Assembly: GCA_963772555.1 (NCBI GenBank) | Contig: CAVYXQ010000009.1 | Span: 1 to 64,000, forward strand | Length of the DNA: 64,000 bases | From: Roseiarcus sp963772555 | GTDB taxonomy: Bacteria > Pseudomonadota > Alphaproteobacteria > Rhizobiales > Beijerinckiaceae | Reading direction: 5' to 3' | Part shown: positions 27,652 to 37,823 of the stretch, piece by piece | How the letters are laid out: each line of letters starts with the position of its first letter | How positions within the stretch are numbered: position 1 is the stretch's first letter | The notes under the pieces: model-generated | What the model was told of the DNA's origin: nothing | The model's input: the letters and a program-made list of their open reading frames with translations, nothing else | The model's database searches: none | Program-made: the position numbers and the translations under genes

Positions 27652-28019
27652 CGGCTGGCCTCGCTCCGAAGGGGAGGGCAAACTGCCCCAGTCGCCGGCC
27701 AATTGGCAATCCGCTCCTGGAGCCCCAGCCCCGTCGCAAAAATCGTGGCGCGCCCGCTTGTGTCCTGGGTTTATTTCTGGCATCGTCAAAGATAGGACAG
27801 TTTTACTGACCAATCGCGCGAACGGGGCCGTGGGCTTCGCCGCGATCGGACGAACGAGGCCACGGCGTTGTCATTTCGGACGACGAAAACGGATCGAAAA
27901 ATATCCGACGCGTAGCGCCTTCGCTGCGCGCGTCGCAGCGGTTTTGTTGTCCCGATACGCCTGGCAAAATTGGATCGACGGTCGGCCAAGGATCGGGACC
28001 GTCCCCGGGGGAGCGGAAA

Positions 28020-31000
28020 ATGAGCGCCAGAACCCAGCCGAACCAGACCCGCGCCCGCTCGACGGCCTTCCGCGTTCCGCCCGGCGCGGATCCGTTCGCG
28101 CCGGCCGCCCAAGGCCTTTACCATCCCGCCAAGGAGCACGATTCCTGCGGCGTCGGCTTCGTCGCCGACATGAAGAACCGCAAGTCGCATGACATTCTTG
28201 AGAAGGGCCTGCAGATCCTGGTCAATCTCGACCATCGCGGCGCCGTCGGGGCGGACCCGGCGCTCGGCGACGGCTGCGGCGTTCTGACCCAGATCCCGCA
28301 CGATTTCTTCGCACCCGAATGCGCCAGGCTCGGATTCAATCTGCCCGGCCCCGGCAGCTATGCAATCGGCCAATTCTTCATGCCGCGCGATGAAACCGCT
28401 CGCCAAGAGGTGCGAGACATCGTCGAGGAGGTCGTCGCCGCCGAGGGTCAATCGGTTCTGGGCTGGCGCAACGTGCCGGTCGACAATTCTTGTCTCGGCG
28501 AGCGGGTCAAGGCTTCCGAACCGGTGATGCAGCAGATCTTCATCGGACGGGCGACGAATGTCGCCACCGAAGAAGATTTCGAGCGCCGTCTTTTCATCCT
28601 CCGCAAGGTCGTCTCCAACCGCGTCTACGCGCTAGGCCGCGCGGACACCGCCGAATACTACCCCGTGTCGGTGTCCGCCCGCACCATCGTTTACAAGGGC
28701 ATGGTGCTCGTCCGTCAGCTGGCGCCCTATTACCTTGACCTGATGGACCCGCGCTATCGAACCGCGCTGGCGCTCGTCCATCAGCGTTTCGCCACCAACA
28801 CCTTCCCTTCCTGGCGGCTCGCGCACCCCTATCGGATGGTCGCCCACAACGGCGAGATCAACACGTTGCGAGGCAACGTCAACTGGATGGCCGCCCGCCA
28901 GGCGAGCGTCGATTCGGAGCTGTTCGGCAACGACATCTCCAAGCTCTGGCCAATCTCCTACGAAGGCCAGTCGGACACGGCCTGCTTCGACAACGCGCTC
29001 GAGTTCCTCGTCCAGGGCGGCTATTCGCTGAGCCATGCGATGATGATGCTGATTCCGGAGGCCTGGGCCGGGAACCCGCTGATGGACGACGATCGCCGCG
29101 CCTTCTACGAATACCACGCCGCCTTGATGGAGCCTTGGGACGGTCCCGCGGCGGTCGCCTTCACTGATGGGCGTCAGATCGGCGCAACCCTCGATCGCAA
29201 TGGGCTCAGACCCGCTCGCTACTTCGTCACCGACGATGATCTCGTGGTGCTCGCCTCGGAAATGGGGGTGCTGCCCGTACCGGAGGAGAAGATCATCGCC
29301 AAGTGGCGCCTGCAGCCGGGCAAGATGCTGCTTGTCGACCTTGAGCAGCATCGCATCGTTTCGGACGCCGAGATCAAGCAGACGCTCTCTCGCGCCCATC
29401 CCTACAATTCCTGGCTCGCATCGACCCAGATTGTGCTCGAGGATCTCAATCCGGTCGAACCTCGCGCTTCCCGCACCGACGTCTCGCTGCTCGATCGGCA
29501 GCAGGCCTTCGGCTACACTCAAGAGGATCTTGCTCTGCTGCTGTCGCCCATGGCGGCGACCGGCCAGGAGGCGGTCGGCTCGATGGGAACGGACACGCCG
29601 ATCTCTGCTCTCTCATCGAAGTCGAAGCTTCTCTACACCTATTTCAAGCAGAACTTCGCGCAGGTGACGAATCCGCCGATCGACCCGATTCGCGAGGAAC
29701 TCGTGATGAGCCTCGTCTCCTTCATCGGACCGCGGCCCAACCTGTTCGACCTCGAAGGCAGCGCGCGCCACAAGCGGCTCGAAGTGCGTCAGCCGATCCT
29801 GACCAACGAGGATCTGGAGAAGATCCGCTGCATCGGTCACTTCGAGGATTCCTTCGACACCAAGACGCTCGACATCACCTACGCGGTTGAAAAGGGCGCC
29901 GCTGGGATGGAGGAGGCGCTCGGGCGTCTTTGTGAGCGGGCCGAGGCAGCCGTGCACGGCCGCTACAACATCATTATCCTTTCCGACCGCATGGTCGGCG
30001 CGGATCGTATCCCGATTCCCGCCCTGCTCGCGACAGCGGCGGTGCATCACCACCTTATCCGCAAGGGACTGAGGACCTCTGTCGGTCTCGTGGTCGAGAC
30101 GGGAGAAGTCCGCGAGATTCATCACTTTGCCTGCTTGGCCGGCTACGGGGCCGAGGCGATCAACCCTTATCTGGCTTTCGAGACGCTGACCGCGATGGCG
30201 AAGGACCTGCCAGAGCCGATCAGCGGATACGAAGTCGTCAAGCGCTTCATCAAGTCCGTCGACAAGGGCCTGCTCAAGGTCATGTCGAAGATGGGCATCT
30301 CGACCTACCAGTCCTATTGCGGCGCGCAGATTTTCGACGCGGTCGGCCTGTCGCGGGACTTCGTCGACGAATTCTTCTTCGGCACGGCCACGTCGATCGA
30401 GGGGGCGGGCCTCTGCGAAATCGCGGCAGAGACAGAGCAACGGCACGCCGACGCGTTCGGCGAGTCGCCGGTGCTGCGGACGGCGCTCGAAGTCGGCGGC
30501 GAATATGCCTACCGCGTGCGCGGCGAAGCGCACAACTGGACGCCGCAGACGGTCGCGCTGCTGCAGCACGCCGCGCGGGGCAACGCGCGCGACCGCTACG
30601 ACGCCTTCGCCAAGACGCTGAACGAACAGGGCGAGCAATTGCTCACCATCCGCGGCCTCTTCCGCATCAGGTCGGCGGAGGAAGACGGACGGGCGCCCGT
30701 GCCGCTCGCCGAAGTCGAACCCGCGGCGAAGATCGTCAAGCGCTTCGCGACCGGCGCGATGTCTTTCGGCTCGATTTCGCGCGAAGCCCACACCACGCTC
30801 GCCATCGCGATGAATCGCATCGGCGGCAGGTCCAATACGGGCGAAGGCGGCGAGGAGTCGGACCGGTTCAAGCGGATGGCGAACGGCAATTCGATGCGCA
30901 GCGCGATCAAGCAGGTCGCCTCGGGCCGCTTCGGCGTGACGACGGAGTATCTCGTTAACTCTGACATGATCCAGATCAAGATGGCGCAAGGCGCCAAGCC

Positions 31001-32729
31001 AGGCGAAGGCGGACAGTTGCCGGGCCACAAGGTCGACGCCGTCATTGCCAAGGTGCGGCATTCGACGCAGGGCGTCGGCCTCATTTCGCCGCCGCCGCAT
31101 CACGACATTTACTCGATCGAGGACTTGAAGCAGCTTGTCTACGACCTGAAGAACGTCAATCCCGAAGCCCTGATCTCGGTCAAGCTGGTCGCTGAGGTCG
31201 GCGTCGGCACTGTCGCGGCGGGTGTCGCCAAGTGCAAGGCGGACCACGTCACCATCTCGGGCTTTGAAGGGGGCACTGGCGCTTCGCCTCTGACCTCGAT
31301 CAAGCACGCCGGATCTCCATGGGAGATCGGCCTCGCCGAGACGCACCAGACGTTGGTGATGAACGGCCTGAGGTCGCGCATCGCAGTGCAGGTCGACGGC
31401 GGCATTCGCACCGGACGCGACGTCGTGATCGGCGCGCTGCTCGGGGCCGATGAATTCGGCTTCGCCACCGCGCCGCTGATCGCGGCCGGCTGCATCATGA
31501 TGCGCAAGTGCCACCTGAATACGTGTCCAGTCGGCGTCGCCACTCAGGACCCGGTGTTGCGCAAGCGCTTCGTCGGCAAGCCGGAGCACGTCATCAACTA
31601 CTTCTTCTTCGTCGCCGAAGAGGTACGGGAGCTGATGGCGTCGCTCGGCTATCGCTCGTTCGATGAGATGATCGGCCAGCGCCAGATGCTCGATCGGACG
31701 ACGCTCGTCGAACACGGCAAGGCGCAGGGACTCGACTTCGCCAACCTCTTTCACAAGCCGATGCCCTGGCCGAACGACACGGTTTACCGCAGCCGCGCGC
31801 AGAACCATCAGCTCGAGAGCGTGCTGGATCGCCGCCTGATTGCCGAGACCAAAGGCGCCATCGAGGGTGGCAGACACGTTCGCCTGGATCTATCGATTCG
31901 CAATTCGGATCGCTCGACCGGAGCAATGCTGTCTGGCGAGATTGGCAAGCGATACGGGCACGCGGGCCTGCGCGAAGAGTCGATCCATATCAAGTTCAAA
32001 GGAACCGCTGGCCAGAGTTTCGGCGCGTTCCTCGCCAAGGGGGTGACCCTCGAGCTCGAGGGCGAGGCCAACGACTATGTCGGGAAGGGCCTGTCAGGCG
32101 GACGCGTCGTCGTTTATCCGCCGCAGGAGGCAAAGAAGCTGACGCCGGAGAAGGCGATTATCGTCGGCAATACGGTGCTGTACGGCGCGATCGCCGGCGA
32201 ATGCTACTTCCGCGGCGTCGCCGGCGAACGGTTCGGCGTCCGGAACTCCGGGGCCATCGCGGTCGTCGAGGGCGTCGGCGATCACGGCTGCGAATATATG
32301 ACGGGCGGCATCGTCGTTGTTATCGGCGAAACAGGCCGCAATTTTGCCGCCGGCATGTCCGGCGGCATCGCCTACGTTCTGGACGAGGATGGGACGTTCG
32401 CACAGCGGTGCAATCTTGCCATGGTTGAGCTCGAGCCGGTTGCGGCGGAGGAAGAGGTGATGCTGCGCCATCTCCATTCCGGCGGCGACCTGCAGGGGCA
32501 TGGCCGGGTCGACGTGATGCGTGACGTGAGCCGCTTCGACGGCGAGCGTCTGCATCAGCTCATCGCCAATCACGCCCGCGCCACCAGCTCCGCCCGCGCC
32601 CGGCAGATCCTGGAGAACTGGGACTCTTATCTGCCCAAGTTCCGCAAGGTGATGCCGGTCGAGTACAGGCGCGCCTTGGCCGAACTCGCTGCGCAGAGCG
32701 GGCACGCGATGCTGGCGGCGGGAGAGTAA
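28020..32729 (+). CDS. gltB: Glutamate synthase (NADPH) large subunit
   Basis: 1569-aa alpha subunit of GOGAT, which with GltD makes two glutamates from glutamine and 2-oxoglutarate. A propeptide of about 42 residues precedes the catalytic Cys43 ('KEHDSCGVGFVADM') of the class II glutaminase domain. The FMN/synthase domain holds 'FATGAMSFGSISREAH' and the 3Fe-4S cluster cysteines in 'MMRKCHLNTCPVGVA' (about residues 1158-1169). The C-terminal GXGXG beta-helix includes 'YVGKGLSGGRVVVYPP'. Complete and in frame over 4.7 kb. Followed after 186 bases by gltD. Confidence 0.98.
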   Translation: MSARTQPNQTRARSTAFRVPPGADPFAPAAQGLYHPAKEHDSCGVGFVADMKNRKSHDILEKGLQILVNLDHRGAVGADPALGDGCGVLTQIPHDFFAPECARLGFNLPGPGSYAIGQFFMPRDETARQEVRDIVEEVVAAEGQSVLGWRNVPVDNSCLGERVKASEPVMQQIFIGRATNVATEEDFERRLFILRKVVSNRVYALGRADTAEYYPVSVSARTIVYKGMVLVRQLAPYYLDLMDPRYRTALALVHQRFATNTFPSWRLAHPYRMVAHNGEINTLRGNVNWMAARQASVDSELFGNDISKLWPISYEGQSDTACFDNALEFLVQGGYSLSHAMMMLIPEAWAGNPLMDDDRRAFYEYHAALMEPWDGPAAVAFTDGRQIGATLDRNGLRPARYFVTDDDLVVLASEMGVLPVPEEKIIAKWRLQPGKMLLVDLEQHRIVSDAEIKQTLSRAHPYNSWLASTQIVLEDLNPVEPRASRTDVSLLDRQQAFGYTQEDLALLLSPMAATGQEAVGSMGTDTPISALSSKSKLLYTYFKQNFAQVTNPPIDPIREELVMSLVSFIGPRPNLFDLEGSARHKRLEVRQPILTNEDLEKIRCIGHFEDSFDTKTLDITYAVEKGAAGMEEALGRLCERAEAAVHGRYNIIILSDRMVGADRIPIPALLATAAVHHHLIRKGLRTSVGLVVETGEVREIHHFACLAGYGAEAINPYLAFETLTAMAKDLPEPISGYEVVKRFIKSVDKGLLKVMSKMGISTYQSYCGAQIFDAVGLSRDFVDEFFFGTATSIEGAGLCEIAAETEQRHADAFGESPVLRTALEVGGEYAYRVRGEAHNWTPQTVALLQHAARGNARDRYDAFAKTLNEQGEQLLTIRGLFRIRSAEEDGRAPVPLAEVEPAAKIVKRFATGAMSFGSISREAHTTLAIAMNRIGGRSNTGEGGEESDRFKRMANGNSMRSAIKQVASGRFGVTTEYLVNSDMIQIKMAQGAKPGEGGQLPGHKVDAVIAKVRHSTQGVGLISPPPHHDIYSIEDLKQLVYDLKNVNPEALISVKLVAEVGVGTVAAGVAKCKADHVTISGFEGGTGASPLTSIKHAGSPWEIGLAETHQTLVMNGLRSRIAVQVDGGIRTGRDVVIGALLGADEFGFATAPLIAAGCIMMRKCHLNTCPVGVATQDPVLRKRFVGKPEHVINYFFFVAEEVRELMASLGYRSFDEMIGQRQMLDRTTLVEHGKAQGLDFANLFHKPMPWPNDTVYRSRAQNHQLESVLDRRLIAETKGAIEGGRHVRLDLSIRNSDRSTGAMLSGEIGKRYGHAGLREESIHIKFKGTAGQSFGAFLAKGVTLELEGEANDYVGKGLSGGRVVVYPPQEAKKLTPEKAIIVGNTVLYGAIAGECYFRGVAGERFGVRNSGAIAVVEGVGDHGCEYMTGGIVVVIGETGRNFAAGMSGGIAYVLDEDGTFAQRCNLAMVELEPVAAEEEVMLRHLHSGGDLQGHGRVDVMRDVSRFDGERLHQLIANHARATSSARARQILENWDSYLPKFRKVMPVEYRRALAELAAQSGHAMLAAGE

Positions 32730-32915
32730 AAACCAAGAGACGCGGGTGTCGCCGGTTGCGGCATCCTGAGGTCGCGGTCCGGCATCAACCTTGCTAGGGA
32801 GGAGCCGGCGCGCGGACTGCGTTGGCTTGGCGCGTCGCGGTGGCGAAACAATCCGCGTTCTGTGATAGCAGCGCCTTTCTATCGCAAGGCGGGTAGTGCT
32901 TAGAGGCGTTGGACC

Positions 32916-34334
32916 ATGGGCAAGGTGACGGGATTTTTGGAGATCGATCGGACGGAGCGGCGCTACGCCCCGGCCTCGGACCGCATTCGCCATTATCGCG
33001 AGTTCGTTCTCCCATTGAGCGAGGAGGCGACCCGCAACCAGGCGGCGCGCTGCATGAATTGCGGCATCCCCTATTGTCACAATGGCTGCCCGGTCAACAA
33101 CCAGATCCCCGACTGGAACGACCTTGTTTACCGGGGCGACTGGGAAGAGGCTGCGAGGAACTTGCTTTCGACCAATAATTTCCCAGAATTCACTGGCCGA
33201 ATTTGCCCCGCCCCTTGCGAGGCGTCATGCACGCTTAATATCCAGGATGCGCCGGTGACAATCAAGACGATAGAATGCGCGATCATCGATCGCGCCTTCG
33301 CCGAAGGCTGGGTCAAGCCCGAACCGCCGCCGCACCGCACCGGCAGGAAGGTTGCGGTCGTCGGCTCCGGCCCGGCCGGTCTCGCCTGCGCGCAGCAGCT
33401 CGCTCGAGCAGGTCACGAAGTCCATCTTTACGAAAAGCACGCCAGGGCCGGCGGGCTACTCCGCTACGGCATTCCTGATTTCAAACTCGAGAAGCGGCAC
33501 GTCGACCGGCGCGTTGACCAGATGGCCGCCGAAGGCGTGGTGTTCCATTATAACGCTCATGTTGGCGTCACGGTCAGCGCCAAAACTGTGCTCGATGACC
33601 ACGACGCGATCGCGCTCGCCGGAGGCGCCGAAACGTCGCGCGATCTTGCCGCGCCCGGCCGCGATCTTGCCGGTGTGCATTTCGCAATGGAGTTCCTGCC
33701 TCAGCAGAACCGACGCGTCTCCGGAGAGCCGGTCGGCACGAACGAGCCGATTCTCGCGAGCGGCAAGCATGTAATCGTGATCGGCGGCGGCGACACCGGC
33801 TCCGATTGCATCGGTACCTCGATCCGCCAGGGCGCGCTCAAGGTGACGCAACTCGAAATAATGCCAATGCCGCCAAAGGCCGAGGACAAGCTTGTTACTT
33901 GGCCGAACTGGCCTTTGAAGCTGCGCACGTCCTCGAGCCACGAAGAAGGGGCGGAGCGCGATTTCGCCGTCATGACCAGTGGGTTCGAAGGTGAAAACGG
34001 CGTTGTGACCGGATTGCACTGCGTCCGCGTCGATGATCGGCTGAAGCCGATCGAGGGATCGGAGTTCAAGCTGAAAGCCGATCTCGTTCTGCTCGCGATG
34101 GGCTTCGTCTCGCCGGTTAGGGAAGGGATGCTCACGGAACTTGGCGTGAAGCTCGACGCGCGTGGCAATGTCGCGGCCGACACCAACCGTTACGCCTCGT
34201 CGCTCGCCAAGGTCTTTGCCTGCGGCGATATGCGGCGCGGACAGTCGCTGGTGGTGTGGGCGATCCGGGAAGGCCGTCAATGCGCTGCGGCGATCGACGA
34301 AGCGCTGATGGGCTCTACGGTGCTGCCCCGATAG
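32916..34334 (+). CDS. gltD: Glutamate synthase (NADPH) small subunit
   Basis: 472-aa beta subunit that passes electrons from NADPH through FAD and iron-sulfur clusters to GltB. N-terminal cluster cysteines are in 'CMNCGIPYCHNGCPV' (46, 49, 54, 58) and 'GRICPAPCEASC'. The FAD site is 'VVGSGPAGLACAQQLARAG' and the NADPH site 'VIGGGDTGSDC'. The C-terminal 'KVFACGDMRRGQSLVVWAI' is the second FAD contact. Complete, downstream of gltB in the same direction. Confidence 0.97.
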   Translation: MGKVTGFLEIDRTERRYAPASDRIRHYREFVLPLSEEATRNQAARCMNCGIPYCHNGCPVNNQIPDWNDLVYRGDWEEAARNLLSTNNFPEFTGRICPAPCEASCTLNIQDAPVTIKTIECAIIDRAFAEGWVKPEPPPHRTGRKVAVVGSGPAGLACAQQLARAGHEVHLYEKHARAGGLLRYGIPDFKLEKRHVDRRVDQMAAEGVVFHYNAHVGVTVSAKTVLDDHDAIALAGGAETSRDLAAPGRDLAGVHFAMEFLPQQNRRVSGEPVGTNEPILASGKHVIVIGGGDTGSDCIGTSIRQGALKVTQLEIMPMPPKAEDKLVTWPNWPLKLRTSSSHEEGAERDFAVMTSGFEGENGVVTGLHCVRVDDRLKPIEGSEFKLKADLVLLAMGFVSPVREGMLTELGVKLDARGNVAADTNRYASSLAKVFACGDMRRGQSLVVWAIREGRQCAAAIDEALMGSTVLPR

Positions 34335-34389
34335 CTGGCACGCACGATCGGCGGCCCCCGAAGAGTCCGCCCGTCACTTAGGCGATTGA

Positions 34390-35091
34390 TCAGGCCGGAA
34401 TGCGGTCGTCGCTCGGGGTAGGCTCGCGCAGCACGTAGCCGCGCCCCCAAACAGTCTCGATATAGTTTCTGCCGTTCGAGGCCATCGCCAGTTTCTTGCG
34501 CAGCTTGCAGATGAAGACGTCGATGATCTTGAGCTCCGGCTCATCCATGCCGCCATAGAGGTGGTTCAGGAACATTTCCTTGGTGAGCGTCGTCCCCTTG
34601 CGCAGCGACAGGAGCTCCAGCATCTGATATTCCTTACCCGTGAGATGAACGCGGGCGCCGTCGACCTCGACAGTCTTCTGGTCCAGGTTGACGACAAGAT
34701 CGCCGGTGATGATCACCGACTGTGCGTGCCCCTTCGAGCGTCGGACGATGGCGTGAATGCGCGCGACCAGCTCATCTTTGTGGAAGGGCTTCGTCAGATA
34801 ATCGTCTGCCCCGTGGCCGAGGCCTTTGACCTTGTCTTCGATCCCCGCCATGCCCGACAAGATCAGGATGGGCGTCTTGATTTTGGTCACTCGCAAAGAA
34901 CGAAGAACTTCATAACCGGACATGTCCGGGAGGTTCAGATCGAGCAGGATGATATCGTAGTCGTAGAGTTTTCCGAGGTCGATTCCTTCCTCGCCGAGAT
35001 CGGTGACGTAGACGTTGAAGCTCTCCGACTTCAACATCAGCTCGATGCTTTGTGCGGTGGCGGCATCATCCTCGATTAAAAGTACGCGCAT
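34390..35091 (-). CDS. ctrA: Cell-cycle master response regulator CtrA
   Basis: 233-aa OmpR-family regulator almost identical in pattern to CtrA. The receiver begins 'MRVLLIEDDAATAQSIELML', phospho-Asp in 'IILLDLNLPDMSGYEVL', then 'KPFHKDELVARIHAIVRRS'. The winged-helix output domain includes 'LTGKEYQMLELLSLRKGTTL' and 'ELKIIDVFICKLRKKLA'. CtrA controls division, flagellar and methylation genes and blocks replication initiation in alphaproteobacteria. Divergent from fliJ, a conserved pairing. Confidence 0.97.
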   Translation of the reverse strand: MRVLLIEDDAATAQSIELMLKSESFNVYVTDLGEEGIDLGKLYDYDIILLDLNLPDMSGYEVLRSLRVTKIKTPILILSGMAGIEDKVKGLGHGADDYLTKPFHKDELVARIHAIVRRSKGHAQSVIITGDLVVNLDQKTVEVDGARVHLTGKEYQMLELLSLRKGTTLTKEMFLNHLYGGMDEPELKIIDVFICKLRKKLAMASNGRNYIETVWGRGYVLREPTPSDDRIPA

Positions 35092-35636
35092 CTTCAGGTT
35101 CCCCGCCTCGCCCCTTGCTTCCTGACCGCGGTTTTATACGTCGCGTTCACCCCCAACCTGCGGTTGCGCGCGGTCGGCTTCAGACCCGTACTGATTCGTT
35201 TCTCACAGTGACGGGCATTAGTTAACAAAACATGATTCACTTACGCAAGCCTTCGAAGTTTACCGTGGAAGTCAAAAGCAAAACGTTGATCCCGTTCAGC
35301 TTCACGTTTTTCACCTCTCCATGTCGATCTATTAATTTCCTCCCATAAGTGATTCATTGGACTCATGGTTTTGCAGCCCTTTCACCGGCGCTGCCGCAGA
35401 TTGGAGAAGCCCCAAATTTTTCGCCGGTGCGGCTCCCCAGGCCGGACGCGATTGTTAATGAGAGGCGTAAACGAACTGCTAATGGCGGGAAGCGATCCAC
35501 ATTCTTTGTGACGGTTTTGGCGGCGCGGGTAACAAAGGGGAAACCTTCCTCCGGCATCGTCCATAGGTCTCGTGATCGACGAAGCAACAAGGGCGGCGAG
35601 GCCCTGCCGTGAAAGTGTTGTAAGGAGCGCCCTCAA
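35092..35636. promoter_or_regulatory. ctrA-fliJ divergent regulatory region
   Basis: 545 bases without a gene. Three GANTC sites (35234-35238, 35351-35355, 35360-35364) could be CcrM methylation sites as in the Caulobacter ctrA promoter, although two or three are expected by chance in this length. Isolated CtrA-like half-sites TTAAC (35222-35226) and TTAA (35455-35458) are present, but no full TTAA-N7-TTAA was found. An autoregulated ctrA promoter here is expected from known biology and not proved by the sequence. Confidence 0.4.
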
Positions 35637-36005
35637 ATGAAGTCGCGGGACACGCTGATCCGCTTCAAGCGCTTTCAGTTGGAAGAAAAGCGCCGCCGCG
35701 TCCGGCAGATCGAGATGATGCTCGCCGAATTCACCCGCATGTGCGGCGAGCTCGATCGCGAGATCGCCAACGAAGAGAAACGGACCGGCATCGCTGATCC
35801 CCGGCATTTCGCCTACCCGACCTACGCTCGCGCCGCGGCGGTCAGGCGCGACAATCTGAAGAGTTCGATCGCCGAACTGGCGGGTCAGATCGAGGAGGCC
35901 AAAGCGGCGCAGGAAGATGCGCAAGCGGAGCTCCTCAAGTTTGAAACAATCGAGGGCCGCGACAAGTCCAGCGATCGCCCGATAGAAGGGCTGGCGCGCG
36001 CTTAG
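35637..36005 (+). CDS. fliJ: Flagellar export protein FliJ
   Basis: 122-aa, highly charged and almost wholly helical protein with heptad-like spacing, for example 'LIRFKRFQLEEKRRRVRQIE' and 'ELAGQIEEAKAAQEDAQAEL', forming an antiparallel coiled coil like the gamma stalk of ATP synthase. FliJ helps the FliI ATPase in flagellar type III export. Identification rests on length, coiled-coil pattern and the conserved position divergent from ctrA. No other flagellar genes are in the window. Confidence 0.8.
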   Translation: MKSRDTLIRFKRFQLEEKRRRVRQIEMMLAEFTRMCGELDREIANEEKRTGIADPRHFAYPTYARAAAVRRDNLKSSIAELAGQIEEAKAAQEDAQAELLKFETIEGRDKSSDRPIEGLARA

Positions 36006-36216
36006 AACCGCGCCAATCGCTATCGGATCCGAAGAGCGCTTGGCTCCTCGCAAATCCGCAATAAATTCCGGGCTTCCCACGTTGTGTTGCGGTGCGGCGC
36101 CCGATGCTCTATGCCTATGCCGGCTGCGCGTGGGCTTGCGCTTGATTTAAGGGGAAACGCAGGCCGAGGGGCAGAGCAGCCCTCCCGCCAGAGCCGACGG
36201 TCGTGGGGAAGTTTTC

Positions 36217-37344
36217 ATGCTGATTGGAGTGCCCGCGGAAGCGGACCCGGCCGAGACTCGCGTCGCGGCAAGCCCGGAAACGGTGAGGAAATTTGTCGCG
36301 CTCGGGGCGGAAGTGGCGGTCGAGCGCGGCGCGGGCGACAAGGCCGGCATGATCGACGCGGACTATGAGGCCGCCGGCGCGCGCCTCGTCTCGGCGCCGG
36401 ACGCGCTCGGCGCGGATCTCATTCTCAAGGTCCGGCGACCGACCGACCTCGAGATCGGCCAGATGAAGAGCGGGGCGGTCGTCCTCGCGGCCATGGATCC
36501 TTACGGACATCAAGCGGAGATCCAAGCGATGGCGAAGGCGGGGCTCTCGGCCTTCGCCATGGAGCTGATGCCGCGGATCACCAGGGCGCAGGCGATGGAC
36601 GTTCTCTCGAGCCAGGCCAACCTTGCGGGCTACCGCGCGGTGATCGACGCCACGGCGGAGTACGGCCGGGCGCTGCCGATGATGATGACGCCGGCGGGCA
36701 CGGTTCCGGCCGCAAGGCTGTTCGTCATGGGCGTCGGCGTCGCCGGGCTTCAGGCGATTGCGACAGCGCGACGCCTCGGCGCGATCGTCACCGCAACCGA
36801 CGTCCGGCCGGCGACGAAGGAGCAGGTCGAGTCGCTGGGGGCCAAATTCGTCGCGGTCGAGGACGAAGAGTTCAAGCAGGCCGAGACCGCGGGCGGCTAC
36901 GCCAAGGAAATGTCGGACGCCTACAAGGCGAAGCAGGCCGCGCTCGTCGCCTCGCATATCGCCAAGCAGGACATCGTCGTGACGACAGCGTTGATCCCGG
37001 GCCGGCCCGCGCCCCGCCTCATCAGCGCCGATATGGTGCGGTCGATGCGCGCGGGCTCGGTCATTGTCGACATCGCGGTGGAGCGCGGGGGAAACTGCGA
37101 ACTCTCCCACTCCGGCGAAATGGTCGTGACCGAGAATGGCGTCAAGATTGTCGGCTATTCCAGCGTCACTCGTCTCGCTGCGACCGCGTCTTCCCTGTAT
37201 GCGCGCAATCTCTACGCCTTCGCCGAGACCCTGATCGACAAGACGAAGAAGACGCTCGCCATCAACTGGGATGACGAGATCGTCAAGGCGACCTGCCTGA
37301 CCCGTGACGGCGCGATCGTGCATCAGAGCTTTCAATCCCCGTAG
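36217..37344 (+). CDS. pntAA: NAD(P) transhydrogenase subunit alpha, part 1 (NAD-binding)
   Basis: 375-aa soluble dI domain of proton-translocating transhydrogenase. Begins 'MLIGVPAEADPAETRVAASP', has the catalytic 'YRAVIDATAEYGRALPMMMT', the NAD site 'VMGVGVAGLQAIATARRLGA' and 'VTATDVRPATKEQVESLGAK'. It binds NAD(H) in the cytoplasm and passes hydride to NADP at subunit beta. The alpha subunit is split into two genes, as in Rhodospirillum, Rhodobacter and many alphaproteobacteria. Confidence 0.97.
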   Translation: MLIGVPAEADPAETRVAASPETVRKFVALGAEVAVERGAGDKAGMIDADYEAAGARLVSAPDALGADLILKVRRPTDLEIGQMKSGAVVLAAMDPYGHQAEIQAMAKAGLSAFAMELMPRITRAQAMDVLSSQANLAGYRAVIDATAEYGRALPMMMTPAGTVPAARLFVMGVGVAGLQAIATARRLGAIVTATDVRPATKEQVESLGAKFVAVEDEEFKQAETAGGYAKEMSDAYKAKQAALVASHIAKQDIVVTTALIPGRPAPRLISADMVRSMRAGSVIVDIAVERGGNCELSHSGEMVVTENGVKIVGYSSVTRLAATASSLYARNLYAFAETLIDKTKKTLAINWDDEIVKATCLTRDGAIVHQSFQSP

Positions 37345-37395
37345 ACCTGCCCCTGAGGCCTGACCGGCCTGCCCCTTAAAACCCCGGAGAGCCGG

Positions 37396-37818
37396 ATGGA
37401 CACCCTCGACGCCGCTATCGCCAAACTCAGAGCCGCCGCCGACGCCGCCGAGCAGGCCGCCCAGTCCATGCACGCCTACAGCGAGCAGGTCGCCGCCGCC
37501 GGCCAGGCCGCCTCGGGCGGCGCGATCGATCCCTTCGTGTTTCGGCTGGCGATCTTCGCCCTCGCCGTGTTCGTCGGCTATTACGTCGTCTGGTCGGTGA
37601 CGCCGGCGCTGCATACGCCGTTGATGTCGGAGACCAACGCGATCTCATCGGTCATCGTCGTCGGCGCGCTGCTGTCGGTCGGGGTCGCTGCGGTCGACAG
37701 CGGTTCGACGTTCGCGCGCTTTGTCGGCTTCATCGCCCTCATTCTCGCCTCGGTGAACATCTTCGGCGGGTTCCTGGTCACCGAACGCATGCTCGCGATG
37801 TACAAGAAGAAGGGCTGA
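37396..37818 (+). CDS. pntAB: NAD(P) transhydrogenase subunit alpha, part 2 (membrane)
   Basis: 140-aa membrane subunit. A coiled, Ala-rich N-terminal region is followed by three or four hydrophobic helices, including 'FRLAIFALAVFVGYYVVWSV', 'PLMSETNAISSVIVVGALLS' and 'IALILASVNIFGGFLVTERM', the last being the conserved end of the family. Forms the proton channel with PntB. Lies between pntAA and pntB with short gaps. Confidence 0.95.
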   Translation: MDTLDAAIAKLRAAADAAEQAAQSMHAYSEQVAAAGQAASGGAIDPFVFRLAIFALAVFVGYYVVWSVTPALHTPLMSETNAISSVIVVGALLSVGVAAVDSGSTFARFVGFIALILASVNIFGGFLVTERMLAMYKKKG

Positions 37819-37823
37819 CGGAC

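Noticed and set aside
29613..31877. 754-codon antisense frame within gltB
   Set aside because: No motif or ribosome site; GltB motifs on the plus strand are unambiguous.
35455..35472. Full CtrA box (TTAA-N7-TTAA) between ctrA and fliJ
   Set aside because: Only one half-site matches; the second half reads CGTA at the required spacing.
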